DNA of 64,000 bases from Actinomadura latina NBRC 106108. GTDB taxonomy: Bacteria > Actinomycetota > Actinomycetes > Streptosporangiales > Streptosporangiaceae. The DNA lies in the NCBI RefSeq assembly GCF_001552195.1, contig NZ_BCQS01000005.1:558001-622000 (forward strand). Reading direction: 5' to 3'. Under the pieces are notes generated by a model. It did not search any database. It was not told the origin of the DNA and saw nothing but the letters and a program-made list of their open reading frames with translations. Shown here one piece after another: positions 8,242-17,240 of this stretch. Made by a program: the position numbers and the translations under genes. The stretch's first letter is position 1. Each line of letters opens with the position of its first letter.

Positions 8242-9573
8242 TCAGCGGAGCCGGCCGGACTCCCCGGTGGCCGGCGCGTCCGCCGCGGCGGCCCCCAGCC
8301 TCGTCACCAGCACGGTGCCGATCCGGTTGCGGCGGCCGGCGATCGTCTCGGCTCTCAGGGTGAGGACGGGGCCGTCGTCACCCGAGCCGACCTCGGCCGT
8401 GGAGCCCTCGATGGGGACGCGGCCGAGGGCATGGGCCAGCAGGCCGCCGACGGTCTCCACGTCCTCGGCGTCGAGTTCGACGTCGAACAGCTCGGCGAGG
8501 TCCTCGACGGGGAGGCGGGCGGTGACGCGGGCGGCGCCGTCCGGCAGCCAGGTGACCGGCGGGATCTCGCGGTCGTACTCGTCGGTGATCTCCCCGACGA
8601 TCTCCTCCAGGATGTCCTCGATGGTGACGAGGCCGGCGGTGCCGCCGTACTCGTCGATGACGATCGCGACGTGGATCTGCCGGGCCTGCATCTCGCGCAG
8701 CAGCTCGTCGATCGGCTTGCTGTCGGGCACGTAGGTGGCCGGGCGCATGACCGAGTCGACCGTCTCGACCGACTCGCCCTCGCGGTGCTCCTGGGAGCGG
8801 CGGACGACGTCCTTCAGGTAGGCGATGCCGACGACGTCGTCCTCGTTCTCGCCCACGACGGGGATGCGGGAGAAGCCGCTGCGCAGCGCGAGCGACATCG
8901 CCTGCCGCAGCGTCTTCGTGCGCTCGATGAACACGATGTCGGTGCGCGGCACCATCACCTCGCGGACGAGGGTGTCGCCCAGCTCGAACACCGAGTGGAT
9001 CATCTCCCGCTCGACGGGCTCGATCAGATCGCGCTGCTCGGCGAGGTCGACGAGGTCGCGCAGCTCCGCCTCGGACGCGAACGGGCCCTCCCGGAACCCC
9101 TTGCCGGGCGTCAGCGCGTTGCCGAGGGCGATCAGCAGCGCGGGCAGCGGCCCGAGCACCCGGGTCACCGGGTGGATCACCGCGGCGCCCGCGAGCGCGA
9201 TCCGGTCGGCGTGCTGGATGCCGAGCGTGCGGGGCCCGACGCCGATCACCACATAGCTGACCACGATCATGATCGCGGCGGCGGTGACGTAGGCGCGCCA
9301 CGTCTCGTCCAGCCAGGAGATGCACAGGTCCGCCACGATCACGGTGGCGACCAGCTCGCAGCCGATCCGCAGCAGCAGCACCATGTTGACGTAGCGGGCC
9401 GGGTCGGCGACGACCTCAGCGAGCCGCTTCGCGCCGCGCCGCCCCTCGCGGACGACCTCGTCGACGGTGACGCGCGACACCCGGGCGAGCGCCGTCTCGG
9501 TGCCGGCCAGCAGGCCCGCCATGAACACCAGGCCCGCCGCCAGGGCGGACAGCCACGCCTGCGCCGTGCTCAT
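8242..9573 (-). CDS. hemolysin-family CNNM/CBS-domain membrane protein (CorC/TlyC type)
   Basis: The 443-residue protein has an N-terminal CNNM (DUF21) transmembrane domain with three to four helices (about 5-25, 65-85, 95-115, 130-160). A pair of CBS domains follows (about 200-330; EVMVPRTDIVFIE and DEYGGTAGLVTIEDILEEIVGEI are typical), then a C-terminal CorC/HlyC domain (about 345-430). These proteins bind adenine nucleotides and have been linked to magnesium or cobalt efflux. Hemolysin is a historical name. The ATG overlaps the ybeY stop by one base (TGATG), implying translational coupling. The ybeY-corC order is conserved in actinobacteria. Confidence 0.92.
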   Translation of the reverse strand: MSTAQAWLSALAAGLVFMAGLLAGTETALARVSRVTVDEVVREGRRGAKRLAEVVADPARYVNMVLLLRIGCELVATVIVADLCISWLDETWRAYVTAAAIMIVVSYVVIGVGPRTLGIQHADRIALAGAAVIHPVTRVLGPLPALLIALGNALTPGKGFREGPFASEAELRDLVDLAEQRDLIEPVEREMIHSVFELGDTLVREVMVPRTDIVFIERTKTLRQAMSLALRSGFSRIPVVGENEDDVVGIAYLKDVVRRSQEHREGESVETVDSVMRPATYVPDSKPIDELLREMQARQIHVAIVIDEYGGTAGLVTIEDILEEIVGEITDEYDREIPPVTWLPDGAARVTARLPVEDLAELFDVELDAEDVETVGGLLAHALGRVPIEGSTAEVGSGDDGPVLTLRAETIAGRRNRIGTVLVTRLGAAAADAPATGESGRLR

Positions 9574-10049
9574 CAGCCGCCGCGTTTCTCCCGCCAGGAG
9601 GTGAGGAGCTCGGCCTGCAGGCCGAACATCTCCTTGTGCTCCTCCGGCTCGGCGTGGTCGTAGCCGAGGAGGTGGAGGATGCCGTGCGCGCACAGCAGCT
9701 CCAGCTCCGCCTCCGTGGCGTGCCCGGCCGCGCGCGCCTGCCTCTCCGCCACCGACGGGCACAGGACGACGTCGCCGAGCAGCCCCGGATCGGTCTCGCC
9801 GTCCTCGTCGGCGCCGCCCGGCATGTGGCCGGGGCGCAGCTCGTCCATGGGGAACGACAGCACGTCGGTCGGGCCGGGCTCGTCCATCCACTTCTCGTGC
9901 AGCTCGGTCATCGCGGCCTCGTCGACCAGCAGGACCGACAGCTCCGCGAGCGGGTGCACGCGCATCCCGTCGAGGACGTGCCGGGACAGCGCCGCGATCG
10001 CGTTCTCGTCGACCGGGACGCCCGACTCGTTCAGCACCTCGATGCTCAC
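9573..10049 (-). CDS. ybeY: endoribonuclease YbeY (rRNA maturation factor)
   Basis: YbeY is a zinc-dependent RNase that acts in 16S rRNA 3'-end maturation and ribosome quality control. The 158-residue product contains the family signature [11 protein letters not shown] near residue 122, whose three histidines bind the metal, and the upstream TDVLSFPM segment. Length is normal. Translation starts at GTG within a GTGA overlap with the phoH stop, and the stop overlaps the next gene's ATG. phoH-ybeY-corC is therefore one tightly coupled operon. Confidence 0.96.
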   Translation of the reverse strand: MSIEVLNESGVPVDENAIAALSRHVLDGMRVHPLAELSVLLVDEAAMTELHEKWMDEPGPTDVLSFPMDELRPGHMPGGADEDGETDPGLLGDVVLCPSVAERQARAAGHATEAELELLCAHGILHLLGYDHAEPEEHKEMFGLQAELLTSWREKRGG

Positions 10050-11119
10050 TGCCGCCCCCGCTTGCGGGATCCGCCGCGCGCGCCCTGCTTGAACTCCGGC
10101 ACGCGCGCCTCGTCCCAGCGGTTGTAGGCGTCGACGATGTCGGTGACCAGCTTGTGCCGGACGACGTCGCGGCTGTTCAGCCTGCAGAAGTCGATGTCCT
10201 CGACGCCCTCCAGGATGTCCTGGACGACGCGGAGCCCGCTCGTCTGCCCGTTCGGCAGGTCGACCTGGGTGACGTCGCCGGTCACCACGACCTTCGACCC
10301 GAAGCCGAGCCGGGTGAGGAACATCTTCATCTGCTCGGCCGAGGTGTTCTGCGCCTCGTCCAGGATGATGAAAGAGTCGTTCAAGGTCCGTCCACGCATG
10401 TACGCCAGGGGGGCGACCTCGATGGTGCCGGCGGCCATCAGGCGCGGGATCGAGTCGGGGTCGACCATGTCGTGCAGCGCGTCGTACAGCGGCCGCAGGT
10501 ACGGGTCGATCTTCTCGTAGAGAGTGCCGGGCAGGAACCCGAGCCGCTCCCCCGCCTCGACCGCGGGACGCGTCAGGATGATGCGGTTGACCTGCTTGTC
10601 CTGCAGCGCGCGGACGGCCTTGGCCATCGCCAGGTACGTCTTGCCGGTGCCGGCCGGGCCGATCCCGAACACGATCGTGTGCTTGTCGATCGCGTCGACG
10701 TAGCGCCGCTGGTTCAGCGTCTTCGGGCGGATCGTCCGGCCCCGGCTGGACAGCACGTCCAAGGTCAGGACCTCCGCCGGGCGCGCACCGCTCTCGCCGC
10801 GCAGCATCGCGAGGCTGCGCTCGACCGCGTCGGGGGTGAGCTGGGTGCCGCCCCTCAGCAGCTCCAGCATCTCGCTGAAGAGCCGGGACGCCAGGTCCGT
10901 GTCGGCCTCCGGGCCGGTCACGGTGATCTCGTTGCCGCGGACGTGGATGTCGATGTCGCTGCCGAACGCCTGCTCGATCGCGTGGAGCAGCTCATCCCGG
11001 GAGCCCAGCAGGCTCACCATCGAATGGTCGTCCGGCACCACGATCTTGATCTGCGAGCGCGAGCCGTTCCGGTCGTCGCGCCCCGTGCGAGTTGCCCTCG
11101 TGTGAGTTGATTCGACCAT
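10046..11119 (-). CDS. phoH: PhoH family ATPase
   Basis: The 357-residue protein has an N-terminal small RNA-binding-like domain ([16 protein letters not shown] near 50-65). The PhoH ATPase follows, with Walker [12 protein letters not shown] near 150 and Walker [11 protein letters not shown] near 237. PhoH proteins are predicted RNA-associated ATPases/helicases that occur with ybeY. The ATG at 11119 gives the usual length; its ribosome site (AAGG) is weak. An in-frame ATG at 11185 is less likely because a -10-like TACGAT (complement 11188-11193) ends just before it and would start the mRNA inside that codon. The stop is coupled to ybeY by GTGA. Confidence 0.93.
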   Translation of the reverse strand: MVESTHTRATRTGRDDRNGSRSQIKIVVPDDHSMVSLLGSRDELLHAIEQAFGSDIDIHVRGNEITVTGPEADTDLASRLFSEMLELLRGGTQLTPDAVERSLAMLRGESGARPAEVLTLDVLSSRGRTIRPKTLNQRRYVDAIDKHTIVFGIGPAGTGKTYLAMAKAVRALQDKQVNRIILTRPAVEAGERLGFLPGTLYEKIDPYLRPLYDALHDMVDPDSIPRLMAAGTIEVAPLAYMRGRTLNDSFIILDEAQNTSAEQMKMFLTRLGFGSKVVVTGDVTQVDLPNGQTSGLRVVQDILEGVEDIDFCRLNSRDVVRHKLVTDIVDAYNRWDEARVPEFKQGARGGSRKRGRQ

Positions 11120-11268
11120 CAGCCGGGCCTTGCGGCCTCTCGGACCTGCCTTCTGTCTGCTCCGGGTGTCCAGGTATGTCGCCATCCATCGTACTGGCCG
11201 CCCCCGGCAGAGCGCCGACAGGTTTTTCGCGTGGCGTGACCCGCCGGGCACCCGGCCCGGCGGAGGGC

Positions 11269-11613
11269 TCAGCCGGGAGGCCAGTTGAGGCCGCGGCCGC
11301 CCAGCACGTGGGCGTGCACGTGGAAGACCGTCTGGCCGGCCTGGGCGCCGGTGTTGAACACGACCCGGTAGCCGGCCTCGGCGACGCCCTCGTCGACGGC
11401 CACCTGGTGCGCCTCGCGGACGATCTCGGCGAGCAGCTCCGCGTCGGCCGCGGCGAGCTCCCCGACGGTCGGGTGGTGGTCCCTCGGGATGACCAGCACG
11501 TGCGTGGGCGCCTGCGGGTTGATGTCGCGGAACGCCACCGTCCCCGCCGACTCGCGGACGATCTTGGCGGGCACGTCCCCGGAAACGATCTTGCAGAACA
11601 GGCAGTCGGTCAT
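11269..11613 (-). CDS. histidine triad (HIT/HinT) nucleotide-binding protein
   Basis: This is a 114-residue HIT protein. It has DCLFCKIVSGDVPAKIV at the N-terminus and the catalytic triad HVHAHVLGG near 97-105. Members hydrolyse adenosine or guanosine 5'-phosphoramidates; the central histidine forms the nucleotidyl intermediate. The two N-terminal cysteines of the zinc-binding subgroup (CLFC) are present. A GGGGAG ribosome site precedes the ATG. It lies upstream of phoH-ybeY on the same strand with a 149-bp gap, as in other actinobacteria, so it may share regulation with the ribosome-maturation operon. It diverges from the sigma factor gene at 11893. Confidence 0.93.
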   Translation of the reverse strand: MTDCLFCKIVSGDVPAKIVRESAGTVAFRDINPQAPTHVLVIPRDHHPTVGELAAADAELLAEIVREAHQVAVDEGVAEAGYRVVFNTGAQAGQTVFHVHAHVLGGRGLNWPPG

Positions 11614-11892
11614 CTGTCTCCCCTCGCAGCGGCCCGTGACCGCCCGGGAATCCTATCGAGACGGCGACGGCCGCGGCCCGCGGCGCCCCGTGCCGGATAG
11701 TGTTTCCGTTGATCAACCTCCGGTTGCGGTCACCATGACGACCGGTCACTGGTTAAGGTTGTCAGCTCAGGGCGCACCCCCCGGTACGCAAGGCGTTGCG
11801 GCGTTCTGCCGGCCGGGCGGGGACGCCCGATTCATGCCGCCCCGAGGGCGCCCGTCGAATGGACGGCCGGGGCCGGCGAAGGCGGCGGACAG

Positions 11893-12501
11893 GTGACCGA
11901 GGCAGACCAGGACATGCCCTTTCGTAAACCGGGCGAGGAGGGTGCGCGTCGAACTGACGTGACCGAGACCCTCGTGGCCAGGGGCACGGCGGGGGCGGTG
12001 GCCGTCGCCTGGGACGCCGATCAGGCGGTGACCGCGCTCTACAGCGCCAACTACCGCTCGCTCGTGCGTCTGGCCGCCATGCTCGTACGGGACGCCGGGA
12101 CGGCCGAAGAGGTCGTCCAGGACGCCTTCGTCGCGATGCACGGCGGCTGGCGGCGCCTGCGCGACCCCGACAAGGCCCTGTCGTACCTGCGCCAGTCCGT
12201 GGTGAACCGGTCGCGATCGGTGCTCCGGCACCGCGCCGTCGTCGAGAAGTACGCCCCGAAGGGCCTGCCGGACGCGCCGAGCGCGGAGGCCGGGGCCATC
12301 GGGGAGCTGGAACGCTCGGCGGTCATCGACGCGCTGTCCCGGCTTCCCACCCGCCAGCGGGAGGCACTCGTCCTTCGCTACTACGCCGATCTCTCCGAAG
12401 CGGAGATCGCGAACTCGATGGGCATCTCCCGCGGCGCCGTGAAGAGTCACACGGCTCGTGGAATGACCGCGCTACGCAACGTCCTGGAGCAATTCTCATG
12501 A
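11893..12501 (+). CDS. ECF RNA polymerase sigma factor, SigE/sigma-70 family
   Basis: The 202-residue protein has sigma region 2 (about 45-110; SLVRLAAMLVRDAGTAEEVVQDAFVAMH) and region 4 (about 137-195; LPTRQREALVLRYYADLSEAEIANSMGIS). Its 45-residue N-terminal extension is unusual for small ECFs. Such factors direct polymerase to stress or envelope genes and are usually held by a membrane anti-sigma factor. The downstream gene starts inside the stop (ATGA) and encodes a one-helix membrane protein, the expected partner. The GTG start is preceded by GGCGGAC. The 279-bp upstream region, shared with the divergent HIT gene, contains a GTTGATCAAC palindrome (11708-11717) and repeated GGTCAC. I cannot tell which operator is used. 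Confidence 0.9.
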   Translation: MTEADQDMPFRKPGEEGARRTDVTETLVARGTAGAVAVAWDADQAVTALYSANYRSLVRLAAMLVRDAGTAEEVVQDAFVAMHGGWRRLRDPDKALSYLRQSVVNRSRSVLRHRAVVEKYAPKGLPDAPSAEAGAIGELERSAVIDALSRLPTRQREALVLRYYADLSEAEIANSMGISRGAVKSHTARGMTALRNVLEQFS

Positions 12502-13187
12502 CCACCGACCCCCACGACGAGCACGGCGAGATCCTCCGCCGCGCCCTGCACGCGGAGGCGGACTCGGTCAACCCCGCGGGCGACGGCCTGGAGCGCATCC
12601 GGGCCCGCATAGCCGACGGCCAGAGCCGCCGGTTCGGTCTCGGACTGCTCTTCGGGCACGCCCGGTTCGGGGTGGACCGGTTCACCGTCGGCTGGGCGCG
12701 GCCCGTCCTCGCCGTGGCCGCCGCCGTTCTGATCGCCGCGCTCGGCGTGACGGCGCCGCAGACCATGAACCTCATCCAGCAGACGGTCGGCAACAACGGG
12801 CCGGCCGGCGGCGGGCAGAACAGCACCGACGGGGACCGCACCGACCCCCAGGGCAACCCGCAGTTCCCCGGCCCGTCGTCCCCGGGGGCCGGCGCGTCCG
12901 GCTCTCAGTCGGCCTCCTCGACGGCGGGCCCCAGCTCCACGCCGGGGCTGTCGTCCTGCCGCATCCCGCAGCCGGGCGCCGCGTCCGCCTCGCCCGGCAC
13001 GACCACCACGCCGTCCGCGGCCACCACGCCGTGCCCGAGCGAGACGCCGACCACCTCGCCGGTCACTCCGGCGCCGACCACGCCGACCGCGCCGCCGACC
13101 TCGGCGAAGCCGACCGACACTCCGACGCAGACGCCGACGAGCGACCCGGCGAGCACGACGGAGCAGGGCGCCGCGAGCACGCCCTGA
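12498..13187 (+). CDS. single-pass membrane protein with Ser/Thr/Pro-rich outer domain, putative anti-sigma partner
   Basis: The 229-residue product has an acidic, helical N-terminal part (about 1-60), one transmembrane helix (about 68-88, PVLAVAAAVLIAALGV), and then about 140 residues made mostly of Ser, Thr, Pro and Ala. Two cysteines in the outer domain could form a disulfide. The N-terminal segment lacks the zinc HxxxCxxC of ZAS anti-sigma factors. Coupling by a four-base overlap with the sigma gene and the single-pass layout argue for a sigma-regulating or sensor role; this is inference. The low-complexity tail looks like a cell-wall-spanning or O-mannosylated stalk. Confidence 0.75.
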   Translation: MTTDPHDEHGEILRRALHAEADSVNPAGDGLERIRARIADGQSRRFGLGLLFGHARFGVDRFTVGWARPVLAVAAAVLIAALGVTAPQTMNLIQQTVGNNGPAGGGQNSTDGDRTDPQGNPQFPGPSSPGAGASGSQSASSTAGPSSTPGLSSCRIPQPGAASASPGTTTTPSAATTPCPSETPTTSPVTPAPTTPTAPPTSAKPTDTPTQTPTSDPASTTEQGAASTP

Positions 13188-13205
13188 CGGCCTCGCGGGA
13201 CGGCC

Positions 13206-13937
13206 TTACCAGCGTCCGGTGGCGGCCAGCAGCACGCTGGCCGCCGCCACCCCGGCCGTCGACGTGCGCAGCACGGTCGGGCCGAGCCTGGCGGGACGCC
13301 CGCCCGCCGAAGCGAACCGGTCCAGCTCCGCGTCCGTGATGCCGCCCTCGGGCCCGACGACGAGGACGATGTCGCCGTCCGCGGGCGCCTCCACGGCGCT
13401 CAGCGGGGCCTCCGCCTCCTCATGCAGGACCAGGGCCAGGGTCGCGGCCGCCAACCGTGCGGCGACGTCCTCGGTGGACGCCAGATCCGGCACTTCGGGG
13501 AGCCGGCTGCGGCGCGCCTGCTTGGCGGCCTCCCGCGCGGTCGCGCGCCAGCGTCCGAGGGCCTTGTCGCGGCGCTCCGGACGCCACCGGGTGACGCAGC
13601 GGTCCGCCGCCCACGGGACGATCACGTCCACGCCGACCTCGGTCATGGTCTCGACGGCCAGCTCGCCCCGGTCGCCCTTCGGCAGGGCCTGGACGACCGC
13701 GATGCGCGGCGCCGGGGGCGGCTGCCGGTGCCGGGCCCGCACGTCCAGCGTGAGGGACGCGCGGTCGGCGGCGGTGACGACGCACTCGGCCAGCAACCCG
13801 GCGCCGTCGGTCAGGTCGACGCGCTCACCGGGCCGCAGCCGCCGCACGGCCGCCGCGTGCCGGCCCTCGGGCCCGTCCAGGACGATCGTGTCCCGCTCCA
13901 GCGCGTCCGTCCCCGCGAGGAACACCGGCGGACTCAT
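13206..13937 (-). CDS. rsmE: 16S rRNA (uracil1498-N3)-methyltransferase RsmE
   Basis: RsmE methylates U1498 in 16S rRNA with S-adenosylmethionine. The 243-residue protein shows the SPOUT-fold C-terminal signatures VGPEGGITDAELD near 196 and LGPTVLRTSTAGVAA near 222, plus the N-terminal PUA-like domain with GPEGRHAAAVRRLRPGE. The ATG at 13937 gives the normal family length; a GTG ten codons upstream is possible but has no ribosome site. It lies 124 bases downstream of dnaJ in the hrcA-dnaJ-rsmE order typical of actinobacteria. Confidence 0.95.
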   Translation of the reverse strand: MSPPVFLAGTDALERDTIVLDGPEGRHAAAVRRLRPGERVDLTDGAGLLAECVVTAADRASLTLDVRARHRQPPPAPRIAVVQALPKGDRGELAVETMTEVGVDVIVPWAADRCVTRWRPERRDKALGRWRATAREAAKQARRSRLPEVPDLASTEDVAARLAAATLALVLHEEAEAPLSAVEAPADGDIVLVVGPEGGITDAELDRFASAGGRPARLGPTVLRTSTAGVAAASVLLAATGRW

Positions 13938-14061
13938 GCGCGAGCCCTGTGGGAGGCGACCCCCCACACCGCCCGCTTCGCCCCGCTCATCTGGATCCTC
14001 CAGGGTCGCCCTGCTCGCCGTCGCCGCGGCGGCCTTCCCGGTAGGCCGCCGCCACGGCGCT

Positions 14062-15204
14062 TCAGTGCTGGTTGAAGACGTCCTTGATGCGGGAGAACAC
14101 GCCGGTGCGCTGCCCGGGGGCGAACTTGCCGGGGGGACGCTCCTCGCCGCGCAGGACCGCGAGGCGCCGCAGCAGCTCCTCCTGCTCCTCGTCCAGCCGG
14201 CCCGGCGTCTCCACGTCCACGTGGATCATCAGGTCGCCGCGGCCGCTCTCGTTGAGGTGCCGGACGCCCCGGTTGTAGAGCGTGATGACCTGCCCCGACT
14301 GCGTGCCGGGCTTGATGTCGACGCTCTCGGCCGCGTCCAGCGTCTCGATCGTGACGCTGGTGCCGAGCGCCGCCGCCGTCATCGGGATCTCGACCGTGCA
14401 GTGCAGGTCGTCGCCCTCCCGCTCGAAGATCGGGTGCGGCTTCTCCACGATCTCCAGGAACAGGTCGCCGGGCGGGCCGCCGCCGGGGCCGACCTCGCCC
14501 TCGCCGGCGAGCTGGATGTGGATGCCGTTCTCCACCCCCGCCGGGATCTTGACCTTGACGGTGCGCCGGGTGCGGACCCGGCCGTCGCCGGAGCACTCGG
14601 TGCACGGGTTGCGGATCACCGACCCGAACCCGCCGCACGCCGGGCACGGCCGCGCGGTCATCACCTGGCCGAGGAACGAGCGCTGCACCTGCTGCACCTC
14701 GCCGCGCCCGTGGCACGTCTCGCACGTGTCCGGGTGGGTGCCGGGCGCGCAGCCCGACCCCTCGCAGGCGGTGCAGGCGACCGCGGTGTCGATGGACAGC
14801 TCGCGGGTCGTGCCGAACGCGGTCTCGCCGAGGTCGAGCTCGACCCGCAGCGTCGCGTTCCGGCCGCGCCGCGCCCGCGACCGCGGGCCGCGCGAGGTCG
14901 CCGTCCCGAAGAAGGCGTCCATGATGTCGCTGAACGGGAACCCGGCGCCGCCGAAACCGCCGGCGCCCGCCCCCGCCCCGGACGCGAACGGGTCCGCGCC
15001 GAGGTCGTACATCTCGCGCTTCTTGGGGTCGGAGAGCACCTCGTACGCCTGGGTGATCTCCTTGAACTTCTCCTGGGTCTCCGGATCCGGGTTGACGTCC
15101 GGGTGGAGCTCGCGCGCGAGCCGGCGGTAGGCCTTCTTCACCTCGTCGGCGCTGGCGTCGCGCCGGACGCCCAGGATCGCGTAGTAGTCGTTCGCCACTT
15201 TCAC
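14062..15204 (-). CDS. dnaJ: molecular chaperone DnaJ
   Basis: This is the Hsp40 co-chaperone that stimulates DnaK ATPase. The 380-residue protein has a J domain with HPD at 34-36 and a Gly/Phe-rich linker (about 72-92). The zinc domain carries four CxxCxGxG motifs ([32 protein letters not shown]; about 143-210), followed by the C-terminal substrate-binding domain. This is type I and corresponds to the DnaJ2 copy linked to hrcA in streptomycetes. Translation can start at GTG 15204, overlapping the hrcA stop (GTGA), or two codons later at GTG 15198. Expression should follow the CIRCE-HrcA heat-shock circuit. Confidence 0.97.
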   Translation of the reverse strand: MKVANDYYAILGVRRDASADEVKKAYRRLARELHPDVNPDPETQEKFKEITQAYEVLSDPKKREMYDLGADPFASGAGAGAGGFGGAGFPFSDIMDAFFGTATSRGPRSRARRGRNATLRVELDLGETAFGTTRELSIDTAVACTACEGSGCAPGTHPDTCETCHGRGEVQQVQRSFLGQVMTARPCPACGGFGSVIRNPCTECSGDGRVRTRRTVKVKIPAGVENGIHIQLAGEGEVGPGGGPPGDLFLEIVEKPHPIFEREGDDLHCTVEIPMTAAALGTSVTIETLDAAESVDIKPGTQSGQVITLYNRGVRHLNESGRGDLMIHVDVETPGRLDEEQEELLRRLAVLRGEERPPGKFAPGQRTGVFSRIKDVFNQH

Positions 15205-16214
15205 GACCCCGCCAGGATCTGTCCCACGTAGCGTGCCACTGCCCGTACCGCTCCCATCGTGCTGGGGTAATCCATGCGTGTAGGCCCGAGCACTCCAAGC
15301 CGGGCCAGGGTGAGGTCGCCCACCCCGTAGTCCGCGGCGACGACCGAGGTCGACCGGAGCCCCAGGTCGGGGTTCTCGGTGCCGATCCGCACCGTAACTG
15401 TAGAGGAGTCTCCGGTCTCGCCGAGCAGCCGCATGAGGACCACCTGTTCCTCAAGCGCCACGAGCACCTCCCGCAGGCTCTGCGAGAAGTCCACGGCGGC
15501 GAGGTTGGCCGCCCCGGCGAAAACGATCTTCTCCTCGTGGTTCTCGACGAGCGTCTCCAGCAGGACGGACAGCACCGACGCCGCGACCGGCCGCTCGTCC
15601 GGCCCCACCTTCTCGGGGAGGTCGGCGACGGCGGCCGGCACGTCGCCGAGGCCGAGCCCGTCCAGGCATGTGTTCAGCAACGCCCGCAGGTGCCCGATCG
15701 ATTCCTCGGACAGGGTGCCGGGCATGTCGATGACCCGCTGCTCCACCCGCCCGGTGTTGGTGATCAGGACGAGCAGCAGCCGCTCCTCGGCGACCCGGAC
15801 CAGCTCGACGTGCCGCACCGACGAGCGGGTCAGCGACGGGTACTGCACGACCGCGACCTGCCGGGTGAGCTGCGCGAGCAGCCGCACCGTGCGGCCGACG
15901 ACGTCGTCGAGGTCGTAGGCGCCGGACAGGAACGTCTCGATCGCGCGCCGCTCGGCGACCGACAGCGGCTTGATCGTGGACAGCCGGTCGACGAACAGCC
16001 GGTAGCCCTTGTCGGTGGGGACGCGCCCGGCGCTGGTGTGCGGCTGGGCGATGTAGCCCTGCTCCTCCAGCGCCGCCATGTCGTTGCGGATGGTCGCCGG
16101 GGACACCCCGAGATTGTGCCGGTCCGCCAGGGCCTTCGACCCCACCGGCTCGTTGGTGGAGACGAAGTCCTCGACGATGGCGCGCAGGACCTCGAGTTTC
16201 CGGTCGTCCAGCAC
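15201..16214 (-). CDS. hrcA: heat-inducible transcription repressor HrcA
   Basis: HrcA binds CIRCE operators and represses groE/dnaK-type heat-shock genes; GroEL assists its folding. The 337-residue protein has the N-terminal winged helix ([36 protein letters not shown]) and the conserved [18 protein letters not shown] segment near 70. The GTG start is fixed by an excellent ribosome site, GGAGGTGA, six bases upstream. A CIRCE element lies 37-63 bases upstream, so the gene is self-regulated. A -10-like TACACT (complement 16277-16282) abuts it. hrcA and dnaJ are translationally coupled. Confidence 0.97.
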   Translation of the reverse strand: MLDDRKLEVLRAIVEDFVSTNEPVGSKALADRHNLGVSPATIRNDMAALEEQGYIAQPHTSAGRVPTDKGYRLFVDRLSTIKPLSVAERRAIETFLSGAYDLDDVVGRTVRLLAQLTRQVAVVQYPSLTRSSVRHVELVRVAEERLLLVLITNTGRVEQRVIDMPGTLSEESIGHLRALLNTCLDGLGLGDVPAAVADLPEKVGPDERPVAASVLSVLLETLVENHEEKIVFAGAANLAAVDFSQSLREVLVALEEQVVLMRLLGETGDSSTVTVRIGTENPDLGLRSTSVVAADYGVGDLTLARLGVLGPTRMDYPSTMGAVRAVARYVGQILAGS

Positions 16215-16250
16215 GGCGTCACCTCCCTCGTCCGGCCGGCCTCCCCGCCG

Positions 16251-16277
16251 CTGGCACTCCTTGCTCCTGAGTGCCAA
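16251..16277 (-). promoter_or_regulatory. CIRCE operator of hrcA-dnaJ
   Basis: CTGGCACTC, nine bases, then GAGTGCCAA: an inverted repeat with exactly the CIRCE spacing (consensus TTAGCACTC-N9-GAGTGCTAA). Eight of nine positions pair. It lies between the likely -10 (TACACT, complement 16277-16282) and the hrcA ribosome site, where bound HrcA would block transcription. Confidence 0.92.
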
Positions 16278-16407
16278 GTGTACGACCCCCGGGACCCCGA
16301 TCGGAGTGCCCGCGGACCGCCCGCACGGCTGCGTGATCCTATCCGCATCGGGCGCGGGCGCCACGCCGAGGGACGAGGGGCGACGCCGTACGGCCGTCCC
16401 GCCGGGT

Positions 16408-16413
16408 TAATGT
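16408..16413 (+). promoter_or_regulatory. -10 box, probable leaderless promoter
   Basis: TAATGT begins 14 bases before the GTG at 16422. It overlaps the alternative in-frame ATG at 16410, which therefore would not be in the mRNA. Confidence 0.45.
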
Positions 16414-16421
16414 GCGGACCC

Positions 16422-17234
16422 GTGCGCAGTAAGAAATACGGAAACGACGTGCTCTCCGGCGACTGGCGCAGGCCGCGCAAGGGGCAGATCCCCGAGGTGC
16501 CGGCCGAGCCGGGGCTGGTCGCGGAGGATCCCGGCAGCGGCTTCTGCGGTGCCGTGGTCGGCTGCGACAAGCTCGGCGTCACCCTGGAGGACCGGTTCGG
16601 CAAGCGGCGCGTGTTCCCGCTCACCAAGTCGGGCTTCCTGATCGACGGCAAGCCGGTCACGCTGGTCAGGCCCACCGCGGCGCCATCGGGGCCGGCGCGG
16701 TCGGCGTCCGGCTCCATCGCCGTCCAGGGGCTGCGCGCCCGGGTGGCCAAGGAGAGCCGCATCTACGTGGAGGGCGTCCACGACGCCGAGCTGGTCGAGA
16801 AGATCTGGGGCCACGACCTGCGCGTCGAGGGCGTCGTGGTGGAGTACCTCGAAGGCGTGGACGACCTGCCCGCCATCGTCGAGGAGTTCGGCCCGGACGC
16901 GGACCGCCGCCTCGGCGTCCTCGTCGACCACCTGGTGGAGGGCTCCAAGGAGTCCCGGATCGCCGCGCGGGTGTCGTCCCCGCACGTCCTCATCACCGGG
17001 CATCCGTTCATCGACATCTGGGAGGCGGTCAAGCCCGCCGCCGTCGGCATCCGGGCCTGGCCGCGCATCCCGCGAGGCGTCCCGTGGAAGGAGGGCGTCA
17101 TCGCCGAGCTCGGCTGGGGCGACAACACGGGTGCCGCTTGGAAGCGGATCCTGAATTCGGTCAACTCCTACACCGACCTGGAACCCGCCCTCCTGGGCCG
17201 TGTGGAAGAACTCATCGATTTCGTCACGGCGTAA
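16422..17234 (+). CDS. DUF3097 family protein
   Basis: This is a 270-residue actinobacterial protein of the DUF3097 family, recognisable from YGNDVLSGDWRRPRKGQIPE at the N-terminus and from the segment after residue 110: RIYVEGVHDAELVEKIWG ... EYLEGVDDLP ... GVLVDHLVEGSKESRIA. The EGVHDAEL and DHLVEGSKE parts resemble a TOPRIM-like fold (Glu, then acidic pair), suggesting a nucleic-acid-linked role, but no activity is known to me. Gene order next to hrcA and hemW is conserved. The GTG start at 16422 is preferred over ATG 16410 because a TAATGT -10 box covers the latter. It converges on hemW with a six-base gap. Confidence 0.88.
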   Translation: MRSKKYGNDVLSGDWRRPRKGQIPEVPAEPGLVAEDPGSGFCGAVVGCDKLGVTLEDRFGKRRVFPLTKSGFLIDGKPVTLVRPTAAPSGPARSASGSIAVQGLRARVAKESRIYVEGVHDAELVEKIWGHDLRVEGVVVEYLEGVDDLPAIVEEFGPDADRRLGVLVDHLVEGSKESRIAARVSSPHVLITGHPFIDIWEAVKPAAVGIRAWPRIPRGVPWKEGVIAELGWGDNTGAAWKRILNSVNSYTDLEPALLGRVEELIDFVTA

Positions 17235-17240
17235 CTGCGC

